A DNA stretch of 64,000 bases, from the NCBI GenBank assembly GCA_019637815.1, contig JAHBUZ010000023.1, positions 1 through 64,000 on the forward strand, read 5' to 3'. This document shows, in pieces, positions 43,813-52,484 of this stretch. The stretch's first letter is position 1; every line of letters begins with the position of its first letter. The stretch comes from Chloroflexota bacterium (GTDB lineage Bacteria; Chloroflexota; Limnocylindria; Limnocylindrales; CSP1-4). Made by a program: the position numbers and the translations under genes. The notes under the pieces are model-generated. The model was not told where the DNA came from. It saw only the letters and a list, made by a program, of their open reading frames with translations, and did no database searches.

Positions 43813-45573
43813 TCAGCGCTGGCGCTGCGGCGACTCCTCCCATGGCGGGTCGATCGACGCGAGCCGCTGCCGGTGACGCTCGACCCAGTCGCCGAGCGTC
43901 ACGAGGGGCAGTGATCGGCCGAACGTGAGCCGCATCCGCTGCTGTGCCTCCCGGGCTTCGCGCTTGCCGGTCCCCCCACCTGGGGCGCGCCCGCCCTGGG
44001 CTCGATCGTCCCGGCGGAGCAGGCGTCCGAGGCGCGATGGGGTGGGGCTGCGTGTGCCGGGCCGGACGTAGTCCACGAGGCCGGGTGCCACCAGACCCGG
44101 CACCGCCGACGCCACTGTGAGTCGCTCGGCGAGCCACCGGCGGGAGTCCTCGCTCGCCATGAGGTACGTGTACCCGCGGACCTTGCTCTGCCCCTTGACC
44201 GCCATGCGCATCGTTCCCAGGACCGGGTCGGCGACCGCCAGCAGCTCCCGGTAGAAGCCATCGTCGAGCTTCCGTCGCTGGCCGACGGAGAGCCCCGCCA
44301 CGATGAAGTCGGGGTCCGTGAACGGGATGTCGACCCGTATCTCGGGCCCGTAGAGCCAGACGGACATGTTGGCGATCCCCCGCACGGCACGCGTGCGGAC
44401 CTCGGACAGCATCAGGACGTTGGTGTCGTCCGCGAGGTCCGCGGTGGCCGCCCGCCAGGCACGATGCGCCGCGGGAAATGCCCACGCGACCGCCGGGCCC
44501 GCCAGGATGCCCCCGTCCGGGTCCTGTCGCTCCTTGGCCCGCATGTGCGCCTCCCGCGGGTCCGCGCTGTCCGTGTCCGCGCGCACGGATTTGAGGACCT
44601 TGGCGGCCATCAGCGCCTCGGCGATGGGCTGGCCCTCGCGTCTGACCTCTCGCGTCAGGGGCTCCAGCCAGTACGGGAGCGGGGTCATGTGCTCGACGCG
44701 CTCGAGCGCCGACGCCACCGATGGTCCGACACCCGCCGCGTCCCGGTCGACCAGCCGGACGGGCAGGCCCATGACCTCGGCCAGCTCCGCCGTGACCCCG
44801 ATGTCATCGAGGCCGTCGTCCTTCTGCGTGCTCCAGAGGGTCATGTCGCGACCCGCCGAGCGCAACGCGATGGCGAGGAGCCGCGAGTCATGCCCACCGC
44901 TCAAGCCCAGCGCGACGGGTCCCGATGGGAGGCGCGCCACCGCGGCCCTCGCTGTCTCCCACACCAGGCCCGGGTCACCCGCATCGGGGTCGACCGCGTC
45001 CAGACCGATCCACGGCGGGTCCCAGCGCTCGTCCCGCACCTGACCGTCCACGCGGTCGAGCACCACCGTGCGTGCGCCCTGGAGCCGCCGGATGGCCAGG
45101 AATGGCGTCGCCTCACCGACTGGGTACTGGAACACCAGGATGGACGCCCAGGCGTCCCAGTCGACCTCGACCGGTGCGTCATCGAGGGCGAGCAGCTCCT
45201 CCATCCGGCTCGCGAACCACGTGGCCCCGCCGAGCCGCCGCGTGAAGACGTCCATGAAGCCCACGGCGCCCGCGTGCAGCGTGACCCGCTCCGGCTCCAC
45301 CGCGATGCCCGGCGCATCGAGCGCCAGTGCGGCATCCCGCCAGCGCGACCCGGCCGACGGCTGGCGGTCGCCCAGGACCCACGCCCGGCCCGTCGCATCC
45401 GACCGATACGGCTCGATGTCCCACGAGGCGAGGAGCAGGACGTCCGGCTCCTCGATGACGACGGTGAGGTCGGATGCGTTCGCCCGGACACGGGCGACCA
45501 GCGTGGGGTCCGGTCGGCCGAGCGCGCCCAGGAACCGCGGTCGTGCCAGGTACCGGACCGATGTCGCCGTCAC
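43813..45573 (-). CDS. Asparagine-synthase-like protein without glutaminase Cys
   Basis: The 586-residue protein has the PP-loop synthetase motif VALGLSGGHDSRLLAIAL at about residue 228 and TLWSTQKDDGLDDIGV after it, as in AsnB-type synthetases. The N-terminal half resembles a degenerate glutaminase domain (FMDVFTRRLGGATWFASRME, LLALDDAPVEVDWDAW) but begins MTATSVRYLARP, without the catalytic Cys2. It therefore may not use glutamine; it could form amides with ammonia or act as a cyclase in natural-product assembly, as McjC-like proteins do. It stands alone, beside a DUF1269-like gene. The GTG start has CAGGAGG just upstream. Confidence 0.78.
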   Translation of the reverse strand: MTATSVRYLARPRFLGALGRPDPTLVARVRANASDLTVVIEEPDVLLLASWDIEPYRSDATGRAWVLGDRQPSAGSRWRDAALALDAPGIAVEPERVTLHAGAVGFMDVFTRRLGGATWFASRMEELLALDDAPVEVDWDAWASILVFQYPVGEATPFLAIRRLQGARTVVLDRVDGQVRDERWDPPWIGLDAVDPDAGDPGLVWETARAAVARLPSGPVALGLSGGHDSRLLAIALRSAGRDMTLWSTQKDDGLDDIGVTAELAEVMGLPVRLVDRDAAGVGPSVASALERVEHMTPLPYWLEPLTREVRREGQPIAEALMAAKVLKSVRADTDSADPREAHMRAKERQDPDGGILAGPAVAWAFPAAHRAWRAATADLADDTNVLMLSEVRTRAVRGIANMSVWLYGPEIRVDIPFTDPDFIVAGLSVGQRRKLDDGFYRELLAVADPVLGTMRMAVKGQSKVRGYTYLMASEDSRRWLAERLTVASAVPGLVAPGLVDYVRPGTRSPTPSRLGRLLRRDDRAQGGRAPGGGTGKREAREAQQRMRLTFGRSLPLVTLGDWVERHRQRLASIDPPWEESPQRQR

Positions 45574-45669
45574 ATGCCCTCCTGGGGTCGGTTGGGGGTA
45601 CCCGGCTCCCGACAGGGGTGGCCGGACCGGGCCGACCAGGGTGGCATGACCGTCGCCCGCCGGCGGGGG

Positions 45670-46155
45670 TCAGCCCTGGCTCCGGAGCGCCTCCTCGAGC
45701 TGTGCCTCGAGCTGCGAGTCAAGCGTCGTCTGGTAGACCTTGCCCTCGAGGTGGCGCACGCTCCCCACGAGGGCCGCGGGGTCGCCGTCCACGAGCACGA
45801 ACACGGCCGAGGTGCCCGGCGTCAGGTCGTTCGTGACATCGCGCACGAGACCGGCGTCCACGTTGTGGCCCAGGCTCTTGCCGATGAGCGCACCCGCGAG
45901 GGCGCCGATGGCGAGCCCCGCGATCGGGAAGAACACGAAGCCCAGGAGCAGTCCCAGGATGCCGCCGCCCACGGCGCCGGTCGCGGTCGTGGAGCTGACC
46001 TCGTTGTGGGTGTGCACCTTGCCCTCGGCGTCCTTGACCACCGATGCGACATCGCGGAGCGCGAGACCGGAGCCTCGCTGGGCGTCGCGCATCGCGGAGA
46101 GCGCGGCAGGACCGTCCGTCTCGTTCGGGAACGTGATCACCACCAGGTCGCTCAT
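45670..46155 (-). CDS. DUF1269-type membrane protein
   Basis: The 161-residue protein starts MSDLVVITFPNETDGPAAL and has a central Gly-rich hydrophobic hairpin (GAVGGGILGLLLGFVFFPIA, GLAIGALAGALIGKSLG) like glycine-zipper membrane proteins, then DVTNDLTPGTSAVFVLVD and VYQTTLDSQLEAQLEEAL. This is the DUF1269 architecture, whose function is unknown. ATG 46155 has AAAGGAGG six bases upstream, the strongest ribosome site in the window. Confidence 0.85.
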   Translation of the reverse strand: MSDLVVITFPNETDGPAALSAMRDAQRGSGLALRDVASVVKDAEGKVHTHNEVSSTTATGAVGGGILGLLLGFVFFPIAGLAIGALAGALIGKSLGHNVDAGLVRDVTNDLTPGTSAVFVLVDGDPAALVGSVRHLEGKVYQTTLDSQLEAQLEEALRSQG

Positions 46156-46342
46156 CGGTTCCTCCTTTCGGGCGTGTCGCGCGTCGTCACGCGGCACGTC
46201 GGTGACCGTGCCGGATATCGCGATGCCGGACCTCGATCGCCGGACCGCCGCGACATGGTAGCCGTCCGGTATCCGCCGGGTGGTGTGTGGTGAGCTGCCA
46301 CGGGTGGCGGGGTGCACGCCCGCGCACGGGATGCCGCCGACG

Positions 46343-46428
46343 TGGTACCGGGAGAGGGATTCGAACCCTCACGAGGTCACCCTCGGTCGATTTTGAGTCG
46401 ACTGCGTCTGCCATTCCGCCACCCCGGC
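46343..46428 (-). tRNA. tRNA-Leu(CAA)
   Basis: Read on the minus strand, the acceptor stem GCCGGGG pairs with the 3' end, a GTCGA/TCGAC anticodon stem holds loop CTCAAAA with anticodon CAA (46395-46393), and a long variable arm (CGAGGGTGACCTCG) follows. The T loop reads GGTTCGAATCC, and an encoded CCA ends it. The 86-nt length and variable arm are those of leucine tRNA. G1-U72 is a wobble pair. Confidence 0.95.
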
Positions 46429-46538
46429 AACGGTGCTCCTGAGAGTACCCGATACCCCCGACCGGCCCGGCCCGGGTGGTGACGGCTCGTGGCGCATCGT
46501 CACACCGCGTCCGGGCTGGCTGAGCGGCCGCGCGGTGC

Positions 46539-46544
46539 TAGACT
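46539..46544 (+). promoter_or_regulatory. Candidate -10 box of the ECF sigma operon
   Basis: TAGACT stands out about 75 bases before the proposed GTG start at 46619. TGGCTG (46517-46522) could be a weak -35 with 16-bp spacing. Confidence 0.35.
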
Positions 46545-46618
46545 CGCGGCGCCCGCTGACGTCCCGCCTCGCGCCTCGGCGCGGGCCCACCGGATCGCCC
46601 TGGAGACACCGAGACCCC

Positions 46619-47350
46619 GTGGACGACCCTGCGCGCGACCACGTCCCGACACGCGCTGACCCGGACCCTTCGACGATCCCGCCGCGCAGCATGGCCGCGC
46701 CCGGGACGCCGGACGCTGCCGCCAGCCCGCCACCGGCGCGTGATGCCGCGGCACACCCCGACCGGGCCCGCATCGACGCGGAGCGTGCCCGTGACCGGGC
46801 GCTCGTGGAGCAGGCGCTGCGCGGGGAGCTGGCCGCCTTCGACCGGCTCGTGGAGCTGCACCAGGACCACCTGTTCGGCGTGACCTTCCGGGTCGTGGGT
46901 GATCGCGAGGCCGCCGCGGACGCGGTCCAGGAGGCCTTCCTGAGCGCGTATCGCAACCTGTCCCGCTTCCGGGGCGATTCGTTCCGGAGCTGGCTCACGC
47001 GCATCGCCATGAATGCCGCCACGGACACGCTGCGCAGTCGCAAGCGACGGCCTGCCGACCCGTTCCCCGAGTGGGAGGACGAGTCGTGGCAGCCACCCGC
47101 CGATGAGTCCGAGGGCCCCGAGCAGACCGCGCTCCTGCGTCAGCGCAGTCGGCTGCTCACCGAGGCCTTGGCACGCATCGGTGAGGACCAGCGCATCGCC
47201 ATCGTGCTGTACGACGTGGAGGGGTATGACTACGGCGAGATCGCGACGATGACGGGCGTGTCCCTGGGCACAGTGAAGTCGCGCATCCATCGAGGTCGTC
47301 TTGCCCTCCGGGACCTGCTCGCGGACCAGATGGAGCTGTTCCGTGGCTGA
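46619..47350 (+). CDS. ECF sigma factor (RpoE-like)
   Basis: The 243-residue form has an acidic/Pro/Ala N-terminal tail (about 65 residues), then sigma region 2 (DRLVELHQDHLFGVTFRVV, AADAVQEAFLSAYRNLSRF, SWLTRIAMNAATDTLRSRK), a linker with PFPEWEDESWQPP, and region 4 (EDQRIAIVLYDVEGYDYGEI, VSLGTVKSRIHRGRLALRD). It should control an envelope-stress-like regulon. The start is uncertain: GTG 46619 or ATG 46691 (219 residues); the latter still keeps all conserved regions. Its end overlaps the anti-sigma gene by eight bases. Confidence 0.88.
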   Translation: MDDPARDHVPTRADPDPSTIPPRSMAAPGTPDAAASPPPARDAAAHPDRARIDAERARDRALVEQALRGELAAFDRLVELHQDHLFGVTFRVVGDREAAADAVQEAFLSAYRNLSRFRGDSFRSWLTRIAMNAATDTLRSRKRRPADPFPEWEDESWQPPADESEGPEQTALLRQRSRLLTEALARIGEDQRIAIVLYDVEGYDYGEIATMTGVSLGTVKSRIHRGRLALRDLLADQMELFRG

Positions 47351-48284
47351 CCGGGAACCGATGGGCGACCTGCCGCGTCTGGAGCACATGCGCCCAGCCT
47401 CTCCGCCCGCCGCCGAGCACGCCAGCCACGATCGCTGGCTCGTGGTCCGGGCCGCCACCGACCCCGCGGACCTGACGCCCGACGAGACCGTCGAGGCGCG
47501 TCGGCTGCTGCGCGACTGCATCGAGTGCACGACCCTCGCGAGCGACCTGGGCATCATCAGCCACGCGATGGCCACGTTGCCCGTGCCTGCCCGACCGCGT
47601 GACTTCCGCATCACGCCCGAGCAGGCAGCGTCGGCCCGTGGCTCGCTGCTGACCCGGCTCGGCCGCTGGATCGCGGCGCCGCGTCAGGCGGTGCTCCGCC
47701 CGGTCGCCGGCGCCGCCCTGGCCATGGGTCTCGTGCTCGTGGTCGTCTCGCCCATGGTGCCGTCCCAGGGGGATCCCTCGGGGCCCCAGGGCATGCGCAC
47801 CAACGTGGTCGCGCCCAAGACGAGCGACGATGCGCCCCAGGCGACGGACGGCGTGATGTCCGTCATGATGTCCCAGGATCCGGACACGCTCGACGGTGGT
47901 CGATATGGCGACGCCCGACCCCAGGCGAGCCCAGGCGGTCACGAGGCCCAGGGTGTCGGCGGGCCGGAGGTCGGCACCGGGCAGACCTCGAACGGCCGGG
48001 AGCTCGTCGGCCCCGACGGTCCGGTCCGTGTCTCGGATACCACCGCCAGCGCGTCACCCACCGACGCCACCATCGCGATGCTGCCCGCGCCCACGGATGC
48101 GCCGACGTCCCAGCCACCCGCAGCGCGCGAGCCGGAGATGGCACGGGCCGCGTCCGGTCCCGCTGGTCTGGATGACACCTCCTATGCGCTGCTGCTCCTG
48201 GGTATCGTGCTCGCGGGAAGCGGCGGCATCGTCCTGCTGCTGGTCTGGTTCGGCCGGCGCGCCGAGGACCCGCTGCTGCGCTGA
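47343..48284 (+). CDS. Probable anti-sigma factor, two membrane segments
   Basis: The 313-residue protein overlaps the ECF sigma gene and so is its likely regulator. The N-terminal ~100 residues are soluble with RLLRDCIECTTLASDLG, a CxxC like the end of a zinc anti-sigma motif, though the upstream His is not clear. A membrane segment follows (VAGAALAMGLVLVVVSPMV), then a ~140-residue Asp/Gly/Pro/Thr-rich extracytoplasmic stretch, and a C-terminal helix (YALLLLGIVLAGSGGIVLLL). The second helix makes it unlike classic single-pass anti-sigma proteins. GTG 47343 gives the coupled start. Confidence 0.7.
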   Translation: MADREPMGDLPRLEHMRPASPPAAEHASHDRWLVVRAATDPADLTPDETVEARRLLRDCIECTTLASDLGIISHAMATLPVPARPRDFRITPEQAASARGSLLTRLGRWIAAPRQAVLRPVAGAALAMGLVLVVVSPMVPSQGDPSGPQGMRTNVVAPKTSDDAPQATDGVMSVMMSQDPDTLDGGRYGDARPQASPGGHEAQGVGGPEVGTGQTSNGRELVGPDGPVRVSDTTASASPTDATIAMLPAPTDAPTSQPPAAREPEMARAASGPAGLDDTSYALLLLGIVLAGSGGIVLLLVWFGRRAEDPLLR

Positions 48285-48776
48285 GCGGCCGTCCCCGTAG
48301 AGAGGCGCGCTCCCTGTCGGGCGGCCACTCCCCGCCGAGCGGCCTGCGAGCGGCCACTCGCCGCCGAGCGCCGCCACTCCTCGCCGTTGCTCGACCCGGA
48401 CCTCCCACATCCTGGGTGTACGGACGAAGCATCACCCCGGATCGGCGCGAAGCTGGCCCGGGTGGGCTCGTGACAGGGCCTGGAGGGCTCCTCCTTCGGC
48501 ATCCTGCCCACGTTCCGGTGGCCCGGACGAAGGACATGGCCCTGGATGCGTCATCGACGGATCCAGTGGTGGAGTGCTGCATCCGTACGCCCACATCCTG
48601 GGAGGCGACGCAGCGGACGAGCCGGGTGCCGCATCCCGTGGCCACTCCCCGCCGAGCGGCCTGCGTTTCATCGTGGTAGCACGCTACCGTGATAGCACGA
48701 TGGGCGAGCGGCGACCACTCCCCGTGGACCGGAGCACTCCCCCGGAACCTGACACGCCCCGGCAGGTCCGGGGCCG
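48285..48776. other. Intergenic region with duplicated 26-mers, no gene
   Basis: A 26-base sequence beginning GGCCACTCCCCGCCGAGCGG occurs exactly at 48323-48348 and 48640-48665. Between them, CCCACATCCTGGG occurs twice (near 48406 and 48590), flanked by imperfect inverted sequences (GTACGGACGAAGCA and TGCTGCATCCGTAC). No gene is supported. The right end holds the polA promoter region and the element at 48673. Confidence 0.6.
48673..48698. repeat. Operator-like palindrome and direct repeat upstream of polA
   Basis: GGTAGC (48675-48680) and GCTACC (48683-48688) pair perfectly around AC, and GTGGTAGCAC (48673-48682) recurs as GTGATAGCAC (48689-48698). The AT-richer composition and symmetry resemble the toxin-antitoxin operators in this window, but no such gene is adjacent. 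Confidence 0.5.
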
Positions 48777-48788
48777 TACACTCCGAAT
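48777..48788 (+). promoter_or_regulatory. -10-like box directly before polA (leaderless candidate)
   Basis: TACACT at 48777-48782 ends six bases before the GTG start at 48789. No ribosome site is present. Confidence 0.45.
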
Positions 48789-51671
48789 GTGCCCCGACTG
48801 ATGCTGCTCGACGCCCACAGCCTCATCTACCGCGCGTACTTCGCGCTGCTCGAGACGCCCCTCTCCACGAGCAAGGGTCAGCTCGTCAACGCCGCGTTCG
48901 GCTTCTGGAGCATCGTGCTGCGGGGCTTCCAGGACGCCAAGCCGGACCACGTCGTGTGCTGCTTCGATGTCGGTCGTCCCAAGCGCGCGGAGCGCTACCA
49001 GGCGTACAAGGGCACCCGTCGACCGACCCCGGACGACCTGCGCGAGCAGTTCCCGATCGTGCGCGAGACGCTCGCCGCGTTCCGGATCCCGATCTACGAC
49101 ATGGAGGGCTACGAGGCCGATGATCTCATCGGCACGCTGTCGCTCCAGGCGCAGGCGCAAGGCATCGAATCGGTCATCGTGTCGGGTGACCTGGACATGC
49201 TCCAGCTGGTCTCGGACCACACGCGGCTGATGTTCACGCGCATGGGTGCCGGCGCGACGATCATGTACGACCCCGAGCGTGTCCACGAGCGATACGGCCT
49301 GGCGGCGCACCAGATGATCGACTTCAAGGCGCTCAAGGGCGACACGACCGACAACATCCCCGGCCTCGCGGGCGTCGGCGACAAGACCGCCAGCAAGCTG
49401 CTCCTCGACTTCGGGTCGCTGGATGGCGCGTTCGAGCACATCGACGAGGTCACGCCGCCCAAGCTCCGGGACAAGCTCGTCGCCGCCAGGGAGGATCTGC
49501 TGCTGTGGCGGGACCTCGTGACCATCGATCGACATGCGCCGGTGGAGCTGGACCTCGAAGCGGCGCGCCTCGGTGATTACGACCGCGCGGAGGTCATCCG
49601 GCTGTTCCGGGAGTACGAGTTCCGGACGCTCGTGGAGCGCCTGCCCGCCGTGGATGGGGAAGGCCCGCTGGCGCCGGGTGACCTGCTGCGGGAGGCCGAC
49701 CGGAGTGGCCCGATCCCGGCGGCCCAGGTGGCCGGCCGCGCGCCACGCACGGGGGGCACGGACGGTGGACTCCAGCTGAGCCTCGACTTCGGGGCGGTCT
49801 CGGAGACGGGCGCGGACCCCGCTCCCACGAGCACCCCTGGACCGACCACCCACGAGCTGCGCACGAACGGCGGCGACCCCCGGGAGCTGCTGCGGGAGGT
49901 CCTCCGCGATCCGGCCAGCGTCGGCGCCTTCGCGCCACGTGATGACCTCGCCGAGTGGCTCGGTGCGCAGCCGGAGCTGACGGTCGGCGTCGCGTTCGAC
50001 GATCCGCGCCCGCGACGCGGCTCGCTCCTCGGTTTCGCGGTGACGGGTGCGGATGGCAGGGTCGTGGCGGCGGGCTCGGACGGTGCTGCGGCACTCGCCG
50101 AGCAGGTCATGGCGACTGGGCTCCCGCTCGCTGGGCATGACGTCAAGCCGCTGCTCGTGTGGGAGCTGGCACGGCGGGACCCCACCGCGGCCACCAGCCT
50201 GAGCCGCGCGCGGGGCAGCCTGCCGAAGGTCGCCTTCGACACCCAGGTCGCGGCGTACATCCTGAACGCGGCGCTGCGCGCCCAGTCGCTCGGTGACATC
50301 AGCGCGGAGCGGCTGGGCCTGGAGCTGCCCAAGGCCGGCGAGCTGCGTGGGCCGGAGCTGGCAGCGGTGACCTCGCTCGCGGCGGCGGCCGTGCGGGAGC
50401 CCCTCGGGCGTGCGCTCGCGGACGAGCCTGGGCTCCATCGCATCCTCGATGAGCTGGAGATGCCGCTCGTGCCGGTCCTCGCGGACATGGAGGCCACGGG
50501 CGTCGCCATCGACACCCCGGGGCTGGCGGACCTGTCGCGGACCTTCGCGGAGGAGATCGCCCGGCTCCAGGAGGGCATCTGGGAATCGGTCGGTCACCAG
50601 TTCACGCTCGGCAGCCCCAAGCAGCTGGAGCAGGTCCTGTTCTACGAGCTCGACCTGCCGAGGGGCAAGCGCACCAAGACCGGCTACTCCACCGACGCCT
50701 CGGTGCTGGAGGACCTGCGTGCCGCCCACCCGATGGTCTCGATGCTCCTCGACTGGCGCATGTACACCAAGCTCAAGTCGACCTATATCGATGCCCTGCC
50801 GGTGCTGCTCTCGCCGGAGACGGGACGGCTGCACACGACCTTCCAGCAGGCGGTCGCCGCGACCGGTCGACTGTCGTCGATCGACCCGAACCTCCAGAAC
50901 ATCCCCATCCGGACGGACCTCGGTCGGATGATCCGGCGCGCCTTCGTCTCCGGCGATCCGGACTGCGTGCTGCTCGCCGCGGACTACTCCCAGATCGAGC
51001 TGCGCATCCTCGCCCACGTGAGCGGTGACGTGCATCTCCGGGAGGCGTTCGAGCGACGTGCGGACATCCATCGCGAGACCGCCGCGCGGGTGCTCCACAA
51101 GGAGCCGGCGGCCGTCACCGCGGACGAGCGTTCGATGGCCAAGATGGTCAACTTCGGCCTGGCCTATGGCATGAGCGACTTCGGGCTCGCGAGTCGTGCC
51201 GGGATCCCGCGGGCGGAGGCGCAGGACTTCATCGCGTCGTACTTCGCGGCGTACAGCGGTATCAGCTACTACATGCTCCACATCCGCGAGACCGCGCGGC
51301 AGCAGGGCTACGTGGAGACGCTGCTCGGCCGGCGGCGCTGGATCCCGGAGCTGGAGGCACGCAACGCGTCGCTCCGCGGGGCAGGGGAGCGGATGGCCAT
51401 CAACATGCCCATCCAGGGCACGGCTGCGGACATCATGAAGATCGCCATGATCCGGCTCCACGAGCGGCTGCGTCGCGATGGCTCGCCGGCGCGGCTGCTG
51501 CTGTCGGTCCACGACGAGGTGGTCCTGGAGGTGCCGCGCGGCCTCGTGCCGGAGCTGGCGCCGATCGTCCGCGAGACCATGGAGACGGCACTCCCCCTGG
51601 ACGTGCCGCTGGACGTGGATGTCAAGGTCGGCGACGACTGGGAGCAGATGCAGGTCCTGCCGCGCGACTGA
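48789..51671 (+). CDS. polA: DNA polymerase I
   Basis: The 960-residue enzyme fills gaps in repair and replaces RNA primers. Residues 1-290 are the 5'-3' exonuclease (LMLLDAHSLIYRAYFAL, YEADDLIGTL, ALKGDTTDNIPGLAGVGDKT). The middle (about 375-560) aligns with the 3'-5' exonuclease domain, but the DxE motif is lost (VGVAFDDPRPRRGSLLGF), so proofreading is probably absent. The polymerase domain is intact: DPNLQNIPIRT, AADYSQIELRILAHVSG, SMAKMVNFGLAYGMSDFG, LLLSVHDEVVLE. The first Met-coding GTG at 48789 follows TACACT by six bases. An ATG at 48787 is out of frame. Confidence 0.97.
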   Translation: MPRLMLLDAHSLIYRAYFALLETPLSTSKGQLVNAAFGFWSIVLRGFQDAKPDHVVCCFDVGRPKRAERYQAYKGTRRPTPDDLREQFPIVRETLAAFRIPIYDMEGYEADDLIGTLSLQAQAQGIESVIVSGDLDMLQLVSDHTRLMFTRMGAGATIMYDPERVHERYGLAAHQMIDFKALKGDTTDNIPGLAGVGDKTASKLLLDFGSLDGAFEHIDEVTPPKLRDKLVAAREDLLLWRDLVTIDRHAPVELDLEAARLGDYDRAEVIRLFREYEFRTLVERLPAVDGEGPLAPGDLLREADRSGPIPAAQVAGRAPRTGGTDGGLQLSLDFGAVSETGADPAPTSTPGPTTHELRTNGGDPRELLREVLRDPASVGAFAPRDDLAEWLGAQPELTVGVAFDDPRPRRGSLLGFAVTGADGRVVAAGSDGAAALAEQVMATGLPLAGHDVKPLLVWELARRDPTAATSLSRARGSLPKVAFDTQVAAYILNAALRAQSLGDISAERLGLELPKAGELRGPELAAVTSLAAAAVREPLGRALADEPGLHRILDELEMPLVPVLADMEATGVAIDTPGLADLSRTFAEEIARLQEGIWESVGHQFTLGSPKQLEQVLFYELDLPRGKRTKTGYSTDASVLEDLRAAHPMVSMLLDWRMYTKLKSTYIDALPVLLSPETGRLHTTFQQAVAATGRLSSIDPNLQNIPIRTDLGRMIRRAFVSGDPDCVLLAADYSQIELRILAHVSGDVHLREAFERRADIHRETAARVLHKEPAAVTADERSMAKMVNFGLAYGMSDFGLASRAGIPRAEAQDFIASYFAAYSGISYYMLHIRETARQQGYVETLLGRRRWIPELEARNASLRGAGERMAINMPIQGTAADIMKIAMIRLHERLRRDGSPARLLLSVHDEVVLEVPRGLVPELAPIVRETMETALPLDVPLDVDVKVGDDWEQMQVLPRD

Positions 51672-51728
51672 CGATCCGAGAGGGCGCTGCGGTGGACGGG
51701 CTGCTGGGCGCGAGGGGCCGGTGCCGGG

Positions 51729-52484
51729 TCAGGGTCGGTCGACGGGTGACTCCGGTGGCAGCGGCGTACGCACCGTGCGGCGGGCCTCGCGCGCGACCCG
51801 CAGGAAGTTCGACACGTGGTGGACGGGCCGGATGTGGCTCGTCTCGCCGGCGTAGATGGTCCGGATGGGGACCCACTCGATGACCATGCCCGCCCGGATG
51901 GCCGTGGTGATCATCTCGACCTCGAACTCGAAGCCGGTCTCCCGGCTGTCCAGCAGCCGACGCATCAGCGATGCCGCGATGAGCCGATACCCCGACTGGT
52001 TGTCCGCGATGTGGCGACCCACGGCCCATGAGAACGTGCGAGTGCCCAGCTCATTGGCGATGCGTCGGCTGAACGGCATCTCCCCGAAGGTCCGCTGCCC
52101 GACGATGAGCGGCGCGTCCGTGGCGGTCCAGCGCGCCAGGAAGTCGGGGATCTCCGCGGGGTCGTGCTGGCCGTCCGCATCGAGTGTCACCACCGCACGA
52201 CACCCCGCGTCGAGCGCGTGTCGGAACCCCATCCGGAGCGCCGCGCCCTTGCCCTGGTTGGGCTGCTGCCGCAGGACCGTGGCGCCAGCTGCCTCTGCCA
52301 CGGCGGCCGTGTCGTCCCGCGAGCCGTCGTCGACCACCACGACCGGCAGGTGCCGGCGCGCGGCCTCGATCACCGGGGCGATCCGGGTCGCCTCCTGGTA
52401 GGCCGGGATGAGCGCGATGACGTCCACGACCGGCAGCGTACCCGCGTCGGCGCTGGCCCTTGCACGCGGGACGGCATCCACCAT
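51729..52484 (-). CDS. GT2-family glycosyltransferase (DPM1-like)
   Basis: The 251-residue protein has the GT-A start VIALIPAYQEATRIAPVIEA, VVVVDDGSRDDTAAVAEAAG, QGKGAALRMGF, the DxD metal motif in VTLDADGQHDPAEIP, and the SGYRLIAASLMRRLL and ETGFEFEVEMITTAI segments of dolichol-phosphate-mannose/polyprenyl-phosphate glycosyltransferases. It has no membrane helix. Such enzymes make polyprenyl-phosphate sugars, a donor the PIG-V-like protein at 26.5 kb would need. ATG 52484 overlaps the stop of the PIN gene (TGATG), so it is transcribed with the VapBC pair. Confidence 0.88.
   Translation of the reverse strand: MVDAVPRARASADAGTLPVVDVIALIPAYQEATRIAPVIEAARRHLPVVVVDDGSRDDTAAVAEAAGATVLRQQPNQGKGAALRMGFRHALDAGCRAVVTLDADGQHDPAEIPDFLARWTATDAPLIVGQRTFGEMPFSRRIANELGTRTFSWAVGRHIADNQSGYRLIAASLMRRLLDSRETGFEFEVEMITTAIRAGMVIEWVPIRTIYAGETSHIRPVHHVSNFLRVAREARRTVRTPLPPESPVDRP

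Noticed and set aside
48432..48671. Small minus-strand protein next to the palindrome at 48673
   Set aside because: It has an ATG beside the palindrome but no RHH or other motif and lies within repeats, so an antitoxin remnant could not be supported.
48787..48820. ATG 48787 as polA start
   Set aside because: It is out of frame with the PolA domains and runs into a stop after five codons.
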